A stretch of DNA of 64,000 nucleotides from Narthecium ossifragum (lineage: Eukaryota; Streptophyta; Magnoliopsida; Dioscoreales; Nartheciaceae): NCBI GenBank assembly GCA_963920575.1, contig OY986971.1, forward strand, positions 16,296,492 through 16,360,491, given 5' to 3'. The notes under the pieces were generated by a model. It saw only the letters and a list, made by a program, of their open reading frames with translations. It ran no database searches and had not been told where the DNA came from. Shown here piece by piece: positions 55,495 through 64,000 of the stretch (the first letter of the stretch is position 1; every line of letters begins with the position of its first letter). The translations under genes were made by a program, and so were the position numbers.

Positions 55495-57810
55495 ATGTCG
55501 GGAGCTCGAGTCCGACCTACGGTTGTTGGTCGAGGTGGGGCACGACCTGGTCGACCCGCCCGACCAGACGGGGTAGCACCTGTCAGGACGGTCAGAGCTC
55601 GACGGACTGGACCATCACCAGCGACGGTTGCGGTCGCACGGGAGGAGGCTCCTCTCGCCGAGGAGGGGGTCCTCGCTCCGGTCGACGGGCGGGCCGCGGC
55701 AGCGGTCATGATGGACTTCCAGCGGCTGAACCCGCCTAGGTTCAGCGGTGAGACTGGAGATCCGACCACGGCAGACGGCTGGCTCCGAGGAGTCACGCGC
55801 GTTCTCGACGCTCTCTTCGTCGGGGATGACCGGATCCGGGTCACCCTCGCGGCGTTCCAGCTCGATGGTGACGCCCTTGACTGGTGGTGCACTGCCCAGC
55901 ACACCAGTGACGGAGTGGAGCCGACGTGGGAGGAGTTCAGGGTGTTGTTCTTGGACGCGTACTTCCCGGAGAGTACGCGTGACGCCCTGTCTCGCGAGTA
56001 CCAGTCCCTCCTGCAGGGTACTCGCACCGTCCAGCAGTATGCCACCCGGTTCACGCACTTGGTCCGTTTTGTGGGGGCAGTGGCAGCAGATCCAGTGGCC
56101 AGGGCACGGCAGTTTGAGTGGGGCCTTCGTCCAGAGATCAGGCGCCAGACGTGTTCCCACCGCTTCCAGACGCACTCAGCAGTTCTGAACTGCGCCTTAG
56201 TTGTGGAGGCGCAGTCGCAGGACGAGAGACGCCGGGCAGTTCCACCGGCAGTCTCTACCAGCTCGCTGCAGCGACCCCAGGGCAGAGGAGGGTTCGGTAG
56301 GGGGCAGCCGTGGCGTCAGCGGCCCTTTCAGAGGCGACCGCAGCGTGCACCGCAGTACCAGCAGCCACTACCGAGCCCACCAGCCCCGTTTCTACTGACG
56401 GCCGGGCCATCTGGGCAGGCTTTGTCAGGGGGGGACCAGGGACGACAGCCAGGCGCGTCAGTCACTTGCTACCTGTGCGGGCAGCCGGGGCACTACCGTA
56501 GAGACTGCACTTCGCGAGGAGCGCAGGGCGCTATGCCGCAAGGCAGTAGAGGCGGAGGGTCCGGTGCCTGGCAGGGGAGCGGGGGTGGACGCGGGCCGGG
56601 GCGTCCTAGAGGCAGAGGAGGCCAGCGGGGGCAGGTGATTGCCCTCCCAGTTCGCGAGCGGCAGGACACCGTCCAGCTGTATCAGCCGCCACCACAGTAC
56701 CAGCAGCCGCAGCAGTATCAGCAAGCAGCGGCAGAGCCAACCGTCCTCAGAGGTATCTTTCAGCTTTCTAGTTCTTTAGTAGATATGCTGATAGACTCTG
56801 GGGCGTCTCATTCCTATATTGCTAGCATGTGTGTGGCATCGCTAGGATTAGAGACGAGTTGGCTAGAGGTGGCACAGTCTGTAGATTCACCGATCGGAGG
56901 CACAGTCAGGGTAGACCGGGTCTGCCGATCTTGTTCTTTGGAGGTTGGAGGCCTCCGTGTCTGTCTAGACCTGCGGGTGCTAGACATGACAGGCTTCGAT
57001 GTGATACTCGGTATGGACTGGTTAGCAGCATACCGAGCTATCATCGACTGTGGTCGCCGGAGGGTGGTCGCTTGGACACCCGATGGGACACAGTTTGTGT
57101 TGTTGGGGGATCGGTTCTCAGCCGATTCCTTTGCTTGTGGTGTGGGAAGGCGTGGCAGCGAGCTCTCAGCCTTGCTGGCCAGCCTGTCCCTATTTGGGTC
57201 AGAGGGAGTACAGCTGAGCAGTTTCCCCAGGATCGTGTGCGACTACACCGACGTGTTTCCCGAGGTGTTGCCAGGGCTTCCACCGCCCAGAGAGGTCGAT
57301 TTTGAGATCGACCTGGTACCGGGTACCGCACCGATCTCTCTCCCAGCTTTCAGGATGGCACCAGCAGAGCAGAGTGAGTTGAGGACTCAGCTAGACGAGC
57401 TTACCAGCAGAGGCTTCATCCGTCCCAGCATGTCTCCCTGGGGGGCGCCAGTATTGTTCGCGAAGAAGAAGGACGGTACCCTTCGACTTTGCATAGACTA
57501 CAGGCGGCTCAACAGGGTGACGGTGAAGAACAGGTATCCGATGCCGCGAATCGACGACCTGTTTGACCTGTTGCGAGGATCTTCAGTGTTCTCGAAGATC
57601 GACCTCCGCACCGGCAACCACCAGTTGAGGGTTCGGGATTGCGACATCCCGAAGACGGCTTTTCGGACTCGGTACGGCCTGTACGAGTTCGTGGTGATGC
57701 CGTTTGGGCTGACGAACGCACCAGCAGCGTTCATGGATCTCATGCAGAGGATCTTCCGGCCTTTTCTAGACGAGTTCGTGGTGGTGTTCGTCGACGACAT
57801 CCTTATCTAG
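55495..57810 (+). CDS. gag-protease-RT portion up to first stop
   Basis: 771 codons from the ATG at 55495. Covers a capsid-like gag with an FEWGLRP segment, a basic RG-rich linker, the CX2CX4HX4C knuckle, an aspartic protease active site and the RT fingers and palm up to just past FVDD. The stop falls inside the RT domain, so RT lacks its C-terminal part, RNase H and integrase. If translated, only gag and protease would be whole. Functional supply in trans from other copies is possible but not shown here. Confidence 0.8.
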   Translation: MSGARVRPTVVGRGGARPGRPARPDGVAPVRTVRARRTGPSPATVAVAREEAPLAEEGVLAPVDGRAAAAVMMDFQRLNPPRFSGETGDPTTADGWLRGVTRVLDALFVGDDRIRVTLAAFQLDGDALDWWCTAQHTSDGVEPTWEEFRVLFLDAYFPESTRDALSREYQSLLQGTRTVQQYATRFTHLVRFVGAVAADPVARARQFEWGLRPEIRRQTCSHRFQTHSAVLNCALVVEAQSQDERRRAVPPAVSTSSLQRPQGRGGFGRGQPWRQRPFQRRPQRAPQYQQPLPSPPAPFLLTAGPSGQALSGGDQGRQPGASVTCYLCGQPGHYRRDCTSRGAQGAMPQGSRGGGSGAWQGSGGGRGPGRPRGRGGQRGQVIALPVRERQDTVQLYQPPPQYQQPQQYQQAAAEPTVLRGIFQLSSSLVDMLIDSGASHSYIASMCVASLGLETSWLEVAQSVDSPIGGTVRVDRVCRSCSLEVGGLRVCLDLRVLDMTGFDVILGMDWLAAYRAIIDCGRRRVVAWTPDGTQFVLLGDRFSADSFACGVGRRGSELSALLASLSLFGSEGVQLSSFPRIVCDYTDVFPEVLPGLPPPREVDFEIDLVPGTAPISLPAFRMAPAEQSELRTQLDELTSRGFIRPSMSPWGAPVLFAKKKDGTLRLCIDYRRLNRVTVKNRYPMPRIDDLFDLLRGSSVFSKIDLRTGNHQLRVRDCDIPKTAFRTRYGLYEFVVMPFGLTNAPAAFMDLMQRIFRPFLDEFVVVFVDDILI

Positions 57811-59673
57811 TCCCGGTCAGAGGCGGAGCACGAGCAACACTTGGCGACAGTGTTGCAGCTACTTCGGGAGCACCGGCTTTATGCCAAGGCTTCCAAGTGC
57901 GAGTTTTGGCTTGCACAGGTGGGATTCCTTGGACACGTGGTGTCGGCAGCAGGGATCTCAGTTGACCCGGCCAAGGTCGAGGCAGTGGTACAGTGGCAGA
58001 GACCGAGAACAGTGTTTGAGGTCCGTAGTTTCTTAGGCCTGGCGGGTTACTACAGACGGTTCGTGCGGAACTTCTCCAGAGTTGCCGGACCGTTGACCAG
58101 ACTGACACAGAAGGCCGTCCCGTTTGTATGGGATGATGCTTGTGAGCGAGCCTTCGTGGAGCTGAGGACGAGGTTGACCAGTGTGCCGGTGTTGATCGTC
58201 CCCGAGCGAGGTGTTGGTTACAGTGTTTACTGCGACGCCAGCGGTGAGGGTTTGGGGTGTGTCCTCATGCAGGAGGGCCACGTAGTTTCCTATGGTTCTC
58301 GTCAGCTGAAGAACCATGAGAGGAACTACCCGACTCACGACTTGGAGCTAGCAGCGGTGGTCTTCGCCCTGAAGACCTGGCGGCATTATCTCTATGGCGA
58401 GAAGTTCTCAGTCTTCTCGGACCATAAGAGTTTGAGGCACGTTTTCACCCAACGTGACCTCAACCTGAGGCAGCAACGCTGGATGGAGCTACTGGAGGAC
58501 TACGACTTTGCGTTGCATTACCACCCTGGTAAGGCAAACGTCGTAGCAGACGCGCTGAGCAGACAGGTGAGAGACACCAGAGCAGCAGTTGCAGGGTTGT
58601 CAGTGCGGCAGTGGCAGGCTCTAGAGACGGCGAGCCAGTTGGGGCTCGAGTTTGAGGATCGGGGATCCATCAGCTTCCTCTACGCAGTGCAGAGTATGCC
58701 AGCAGTTCTAGCCAGAGTGTTGGAGGCACAGCACAGTGACCCAGAGCTCGAGGAGTTACGCACAGCAGCAGGCACAGAGGGCGCAGACGGAGACTGGACA
58801 GTATCGCCAGACGGAGGGCTACGGTTCCGAGGCAGAGTAGCAGTTCCAGCAGATCCAGTTCTTCGAGACGACGTCCTACGAGAGTTCCACCACTCTCGCT
58901 TTGCAGTTCACCCCGGCGGCACCAAGATGTACCAGGATCTTCGGCGACAGTTCTGGTGGCGCGGGATGAAGAGGGCAGTGATGGAGTTCGTATCGCGCTG
59001 CCTTACCTGTCAGAAGGTCAAGGCAGAGCACCAGCGGACTCCGGGGTTACTTCAGCCGCTTCCACTAGCTGAGTGGAAGTGGGAGTACATCACGATGGAC
59101 TTCGTGACCGGGCTACCAAGATCCCCTAGGGGGAATGACGCGATTTGGGTCATCGTTGATCGATTGACCAAATCGACGCACTTCCTGCCTATGCGGGTGA
59201 CAGACTCGACCGACAGGTTAGGCAGCTTGTACGTCAGAGAGGTGGTCAGGCTACACGGAGTTCCGGTTTCTATCGTGTCAGACCGTGACCCCAGGTTCAC
59301 CAGCAGGTTCTGGCGCGACTTTCAGGAGGCAGTTGGTACACTTCTGACTTTCAGTACAGCTTTCCATCCGCAGACAGACGGGCAGTCAGAGCGGACTATC
59401 CAGATCTTGGAGGACATGCTGAGAGCATGTGTACTTGACGCAGGAGGCAGCTGGGAGGAGCACGTTCCCTTGGTGGAGTTCGCCTACAACAACAGCTACC
59501 AGTCCAGTCTTGGAGTAGCACCTTTCGAGGCGTTGTACGGTAGGCCGTGTCGTTCCCCAGTATGTTGGACAGAGGTTGGAGAGGCTTCACTCACCGGTCC
59601 AGACATCGTCAGGCAGTCGTCAGAGAGGTTAGTGCAGATCAGGCAGAGGCTTCTGACGGCTCAGAGCCGGTAG
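57811..59673 (+). pseudogene. RT C-terminus, RNase H and integrase portion between stops
   Basis: Same frame as the upstream segment. Carries the RT thumb region ([12 protein letters not shown]), RNase H ([22 protein letters not shown]), the integrase zinc finger ending CLTC, and the catalytic core ([25 protein letters not shown]). Ends at TAG 59671-59673. An internal ATG at 57841 opens a frame here, but no promoter or ribosome entry is evident. Confidence 0.85.
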
Positions 59674-60162
59674 AAGAGTTATGCAGATCAGAGGCGACGA
59701 CCGTTGGAGTTTGCAGTCGGCGACCGAGTGTTCTTGCGAGCATCGCCGTACAGAGGTTCTGTCAGGTTTGGCAGAGGTGGCAAATTGGCGCCGAGGTTCG
59801 TCGGGCCGTTTGAGATCTTAGAGAGGGTCGGCGAGGTAGCTTACCGCCTGGATCTTCCTCAGCACATGTCTGCTGTGCATCCGACTTTCCATGTGTCGAT
59901 GCTGAGGAAGTATCACCCAGACCCGTCTCATGTCATCAGAGTGGATGACATTGAGCTTGAGGCAGACGTGAGCTTTGTTGAGCAGCCGGTTCAGGTACTT
60001 GACCGGAGGGATCAGGTCTTGCGAGGCAAGACGATTCCCTTGGTCAAGGTACTGTGCAGGCACAGAGGCACCGAGGAGGTCACTTGGGAGCGCGAGGCGC
60101 GCATGCGGCAGGAGTTTCCGCAGTTGTTTTCTTCTCCAGGTACTTCTTGTTCTGTCCTCTAG
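59674..60162 (+). pseudogene. integrase C-terminus with chromodomain-like end
   Basis: In frame with the rest. Contains a GPF motif (VGPFEIL), HPTFHVSMLRKY, and a VQVLDRRDQVLRGK...EEVTWERE segment resembling the Tekay-type chromodomain, which in this lineage is thought to guide integration to marked chromatin. Separated from the integrase core by the second stop. Confidence 0.8.
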
Positions 60163-60223
60163 TGTAGCTGTTTTGTTGTTCCGAGCCCTACCCTTATCGA
60201 ATCTCGGGACGAGATTTCCTTTA

Positions 60224-60235
60224 AGGGTATTAGGA
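60224..60235 (+). other. Tekay polypurine tract (weak)
   Basis: AGGGTATTAGGA directly before the 3' LTR occupies the expected plus-strand primer position; two pyrimidine pairs interrupt it. Confidence 0.5.
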
Positions 60236-62636
60236 TGTGAGGACCTGCCCCTCTACCCCTGTGGCTCGTTGTAGACCGCAAGGGCAATTTGGTAAATTGC
60301 GCCTTGTTGGTTTGTTTCACACCCGCGTGTGCACACACTGGCCTTATATGTGTTAGTGTTTGTTTAGAAAGGCTAGGTGGACCCGGGATCGAAAGATCCG
60401 GACTTGGGCTTGAGTTCTTGCCCAAGTTTAGCTTTCAGCACACAAATGATCGATCCTCTATGGCTAAGGGATCGATCCTCTTCGTGCCAGAAAGCCTTGT
60501 GAATCGTCACAAGGGATCGATCCTCTGCGTGCCAGAAAGCCTTGTGAATCGGCATAAAGGATCGATCCTCCCTTGAGGAAGGATCGATCATTCATAGGTC
60601 GGTTGGTTTTCTGCTTCGCGAGGACGGCCACCGACGGCCGTCGTTCTCCCCTGTCAGAGCGGGAGGACTTTCTCCTCCCCTCCCCCCAACTTTTTCCCCT
60701 CTTTCCCGGCTTTCCCCTCCCCCTTTCCCCTCTTTTCTTCCCCTCCTCTTCCTCCTTCTCCTCTCCTTCTTCTTCCTCCTTTCTTCTTCTCCCGAGAGCT
60801 CTGTTCTTCCCCTGTTCCGGCAGCCGAGCTTTCCTACCTCCGTTCTCCCTCCTCCGACCACCAAATTGGGTGTTCTTTGGCTCGTTGGATCCGTGACAAC
60901 TAGAGGAAGATCCCTGAAGTGGTTTGGAGGCTTGTTGGTGATCAAATCGCGGGAAATCAGCCGAGGAAAGTGCAGCTAGGTAGGATTATACCTAGTGTGT
61001 TCTTTTTGGGTTTTCTTGAGATCTAGCCGTTGGATCTTGTTGATCCTTGCTTTGTTGGATTCCTTATGCCTTGTAGAATAACTGATTTGAGTTTCATGTT
61101 AATCAGTTGAGATTTGAGTAGGTTTTATGGATTTCTGGTTTTCTGCTGTTCTTGAGAAACAGCCGGCTTGCGGCGAGTTGTAGCTCTACTCGTTAGCTTT
61201 CCATTCCATCTGGTTTCGTATTTTTCCGATTTATGTACGATTTCTGGTGAATTGTTTGCTGGAGGGCTGCGTTGCAGCAATTTAAGGGTAAGTTGGTTTA
61301 ATCAGCGATTTTTCATTAATGTTTCCCGTTAATCCAACCGTTGGATGTTTATGAAATTTGGATATGATGATCCTGGTATATACACCTACTGGTGGTTAAG
61401 TTGGATCTTGAATCCGACGTCGTTTGGACGTCGGATCGACGGGATCAATTAGCCCCTAAGTAGAGGCTTTGGGTGTTTTTGAATATAATATTATATTTCG
61501 GAATATAATATTATATTGTGTTTTGTACATCATCGTTTTCGGGGTTGCTTCCCGTTGCAGGAGTCCGCGGTTGACGGTCGCGGTACCGTCGTAATGCCGG
61601 GACCCGCTGCGGATCGGCTGGCAGCGGTTGGTGGTACCGCTGCAGCGATCCAGTAGACTTATATGATGTTTGACATACTGTTGCATGCCTTTCCTATTAT
61701 CTGTGTATGTCATAGCATGCATTGTTGTTGTGTGCATTAGTTGCATTGGTTAGGGCGTGGGTGATCCTTGGGTCGCCGTCCCGAGGCTGGAAGCTCGGAC
61801 TTAGCCTTAGGACCGGGGTTGGGCTGTTAGGACCCGGTTGAATTGTGATGTCCAGTCGATCCGATGATAGGCTTAGATGACTGGTACACTTATGGCTTGA
61901 TGATTGTAGAGGTCGTGTCGGCCTCGAGTTGGATCTGAGGTGTAGCCGGTGTCCGGTTCTTCTTAAAACTCTTGAGTAGAGGATTTTGCCTACTCAGTGG
62001 TGTCTCTTCCCACCAAACAGTGTTCAGTGTCCTGTTGAGAGTTAGCAGTGTCGTTTCCTGGTACTGAGTGTGACCTGACATGTGACCAGCTCGGCTGGAA
62101 GACCATGATCGTGGGCCTCAGGGACACGCGGTGGGGTTATGGGACCCCTGTATACACCCAGATTCCACTTGAGGGCGACACTGTTGCGTTTCCCTCTTCC
62201 TTCTGTGTGTCGTAGTGTAGATCCCTACTGAGCTTAGTGCTCACTCCTACCCGGGCTGCGTTTTGCAGGTGTAGGCGTCAGCTCTTCTTCCTTGGCCCCT
62301 ACCGGGCAGTTGGTTGGCGGTGCGGCGGCGCCTGGTGGCTTTTGAGAGGTGGCAATATTTACCGCTTTTACCCTTATGTTAGTTAGTCTCTTACGGGAGT
62401 GTTATTGTATTTGAACTTCCCCTCTCCGAGGTTTTGTATATATTAATACTCTGAGTTTTAAATCTGTGGTTCGAGGCTTGAATATAATATTGTATCTTTA
62501 TTTTGGGGATGCTTTTGGTGAATTGCTAGGGAGACCCATAGGTTAGAGGGAACCCTCGCCGTTCTTTTTCCGCGTTGGTTAGGTTCCGGTTCGCGTCGCC
62601 CGGCCCGGTTGGGCTTTCGTTGGTCGGGGCGCGACA
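60236..62636 (+). repeat. Tekay 3' LTR (2401 bp)
   Basis: TGTGAGGACC to GCGCGACA. Collinear with the 5' LTR apart from a 14-bp deletion between GGAT repeats and a 48-bp deletion between GAGTT repeats (62 bp total, the whole length difference). Confidence 0.92.
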
Positions 62637-62770
62637 TTTCGAGTCCCGTCCGGGAACATTGGTGCAGCACCGGAACCAAATATGCCACGCGGGGCCCACG
62701 AAATTGCCGCGATTCGTCCCGAGGTGAGCCACGGGGTTGGAATAAGAGGAATGGTCGTGAAAAGGATATC

Positions 62771-62890
62771 GGGTGCGATAATACCAGCACTAATGCACCG
62801 GATCCCATCAGAACTCCGCAGTTACGCGTGTTTGGGCGGGAGTAGTACTAGAATGGGTAACCTCATGGGAACTCCTCGTGTTGCACCCCT
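62771..62890 (+). pseudogene. 5S rRNA, divergent copy
   Basis: C10A, A55C, C61T, A69G, G82A, G89A, C95A, G102C. Shares C10A and A55C with 51994, so these were related units before the Tekay insertion. Confidence 0.8.
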
Positions 62891-63253
62891 CCTTTTTGGA
62901 AGTCCGCAATCGCGTTATGTAAGCGGCTTTTGTTGGAACAACAACATCCTTACGCCCAGAAAATGCGCGCAATCCGATTCGAGATCTCGGCGGGCTTCAT
63001 TTCACCGGCTCCGCGGCGACCCAGATCCTGGGAAGGTGATTTTAGAAGCACGGGCACGTAGTAATTCCCAAACGGCGAGAAAGGGGCCCCACGTGTGAAG
63101 GGGAGGGAGGCTTGGAGGGTTTCAAGTCCCGTACGGGATCATGGGTGCAGCACCGGAACCAAATCTGCCACACGGAGCCCGAGGAACGGCCGCGATTCGT
63201 CTCGAGGTGGGCCGCGGGGTTCGAATAAGAGGAATGGCAGTGAAAAGGATATT

Positions 63254-63373
63254 GCGTGCGATCATACCAGCATCAATGCATCGGATCCCATCAGAACTCC
63301 GCAACTAAGCGTGCTTGGGCGACCATAGTATTAGGATGGGTGACGTCCTGGGAAGTCCCCGTGTTGCACCTCT
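63254..63373 (+). pseudogene. 5S rRNA, divergent copy
   Basis: G2C, C20T, T21C, C28T, G51A, T52C, G70C, A71C, G72A, C78T, C92G, T106C, C118T. The intermediate element is destroyed. Confidence 0.8.
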
Positions 63374-63730
63374 CCTTTTTACACATACGCAATCGCGTCA
63401 TCCAAGCGGTTTTTGTCGGAACAACGACATCCTTACGCCCGGAGCATGCGCGCCGTGCTATTCGAGATCCGGGCTGGCTTCATTTCACCGGCTCCGTGGC
63501 ACCCCGAATCCTGGGGCGGTAATTTTAGAAGCGCGGGCTAATTCCCGAACGGCGAGAAAGGGGCCCCATGTGGGAAGAGGAGGGAGGATCGGGAGGTTTC
63601 GAGTCCCGTCGGGGAAGATGGGTGCAGCACCTGAACCAAATGTGCCACACGGGGCCCGCATAATGGCCGTGATTCGTCGCGAGGCGGGCCAAGGGTTTCG
63701 AATAAGAGGAATGGCTGTGAGAAGGATTTC

Positions 63731-63850
63731 AGGTGCGATCATACCAGCACTAATGCACCGGATCCCATCAGAACTCCACAGTTAAGCGTGCTTGGGCGAG
63801 AGTAGTACTAGGATGGGTGGCCTCCTAGGAAGTGCTCGTGTTGCACCCCC
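63731..63850 (+). rRNA. 5S rRNA, moderately divergent
   Basis: G1A, G48A, A90G, G97A, C104G, T120C. Box A is intact and box C has two changes; activity is uncertain. Confidence 0.75.
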
Positions 63851-64000
63851 CCTTTTTGCAAGTCAACAATCGCGTCATGCAAGCAGTTTTTGTCGGAGCA
63901 ACGACATCCTTACGCCCGGAGCATGCACGCCGTGCGTTTCAAGATCCCGACGGGCTTCATTTCACCGGCTCCGCGGCCACCCGGATCCTGGGGCGGTAAT

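Larger units (their letters stand above)
55495..60162 (+). pseudogene. gag-pol polyprotein of Tekay-type element, two in-frame stops
   Basis: I start it at the ATG at 55495 (MSGARV); the frame is open upstream to 55396, but that stretch is hydrophobic leader-like sequence unlike gag. Residues counted from 55495: gag about 1-320; zinc knuckle C325, C328, H333, C338; protease DSGA at 434; reverse transcriptase with FVDD at 765-768; RNase H from about 905 (D914, D1019); integrase with an HHCC finger and D1202, D1263, E1299 (60 and 35 residues between, normal for Ty3); C-terminal GPF and chromodomain-like segment. Frame is kept throughout, but TAG interrupts at codon 772 (57808-57810), four residues past FVDD, and codon 1393 (59671-59673). 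The natural stop is at 60160-60162. Confidence 0.93.
52831..62636 (+). mobile_element. Ty3/gypsy chromovirus, Tekay/Del type, full length
   Basis: 9806 bp: 5' LTR 52831-55293, PBS, one gag-pol frame, PPT, 3' LTR 60236-62636. Domain order gag, protease, reverse transcriptase, RNase H, integrase places it in Ty3/gypsy. The long LTRs, single frame, initiator-Met PBS and a chromodomain-like C-terminus point to Tekay/Del. Flanks TGTCG (left) and TTTCG (right) fit a 5-bp duplication of the spacer TTTCG with one change. The LTRs differ by about 35 substitutions by eye plus two deletions (14 and 48 bp) in the 3' LTR, so insertion is fairly recent. Two in-frame TAG codons make it non-autonomous. Confidence 0.93.
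62637..64000 (+). repeat. 5S rDNA array fragment, right of Tekay element
   Basis: Resumes at TTTCGAGTCCCG, exactly where the spacer broke at 52830. It holds three diverged genes and a partial spacer (63851-64000) running off the window. Confidence 0.9.

Noticed and set aside
55428..56175. Long minus-strand frames opposite gag
   Set aside because: Antisense shadows of a GC-rich coding region.

Overview
This is a plant nuclear window dominated by tandem 5S ribosomal RNA genes. The repeated unit is 484 bp: a 120-bp gene matching the angiosperm 5S consensus, plus a 364-bp GC-rich spacer. All genes are on the + strand. I place 98 copies, plus one partial copy at the left edge. I cannot name the species; the plant assignment rests on the 5S sequence, the Cassandra and Tekay-type LTR elements, and the plant-type PBS.

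Layout. 1-43361 is an uninterrupted main array that changes character from left to right. About 1-16400 is very homogeneous and built from higher-order blocks of five or three units. About 16400-23100 has a spacer variant near the TATA-like site. About 23100-31600 has a C-to-T change at gene position 118 and three chimeric 718-bp units. 31601-36440 is a three-unit (1452-bp) higher-order repeat. 36441-43361 is a roughly two-unit (968-bp) alternation whose genes are clearly diverged. From 43362 the array is broken by LTR retroelements, with short diverged array pieces between them (45022-46544, 49245-49362, 51099-52830, 62637-64000). The window therefore looks like the decaying right-hand edge of a 5S locus.

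Insertions. These are: a solo LTR (43362-45021, + strand, TSD GCGTC); a truncated reverse-strand Tekay-like LTR (about 46539-49244) that hosts two Cassandra TRIM elements facing away from each other (47736-49205); a solo LTR inside a 5S gene (49363-51098, - strand, TSD AGTAG); and a complete 9.8-kb Ty3/gypsy Tekay/Del-type element (52831-62636, + strand) whose gag-pol frame has two in-frame TAG codons. The only protein-coding sequence of substance is that gag-pol. All other long open frames are by-products of the homogenised repeat or of low-complexity purine tracts.

Functionally the 5S genes are Pol III units with an internal promoter (box A, IE, box C), a TATA-like ATAAGA near -28, GC at -12, C at -1 and a T-run terminator. 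Most copies in the first 31 kb carry T instead of G at gene position 2, which mispairs helix I of the rRNA. Only three copies (26778, 30633, 31601) match the canonical gene throughout. Gene positions below are numbered 1-120.
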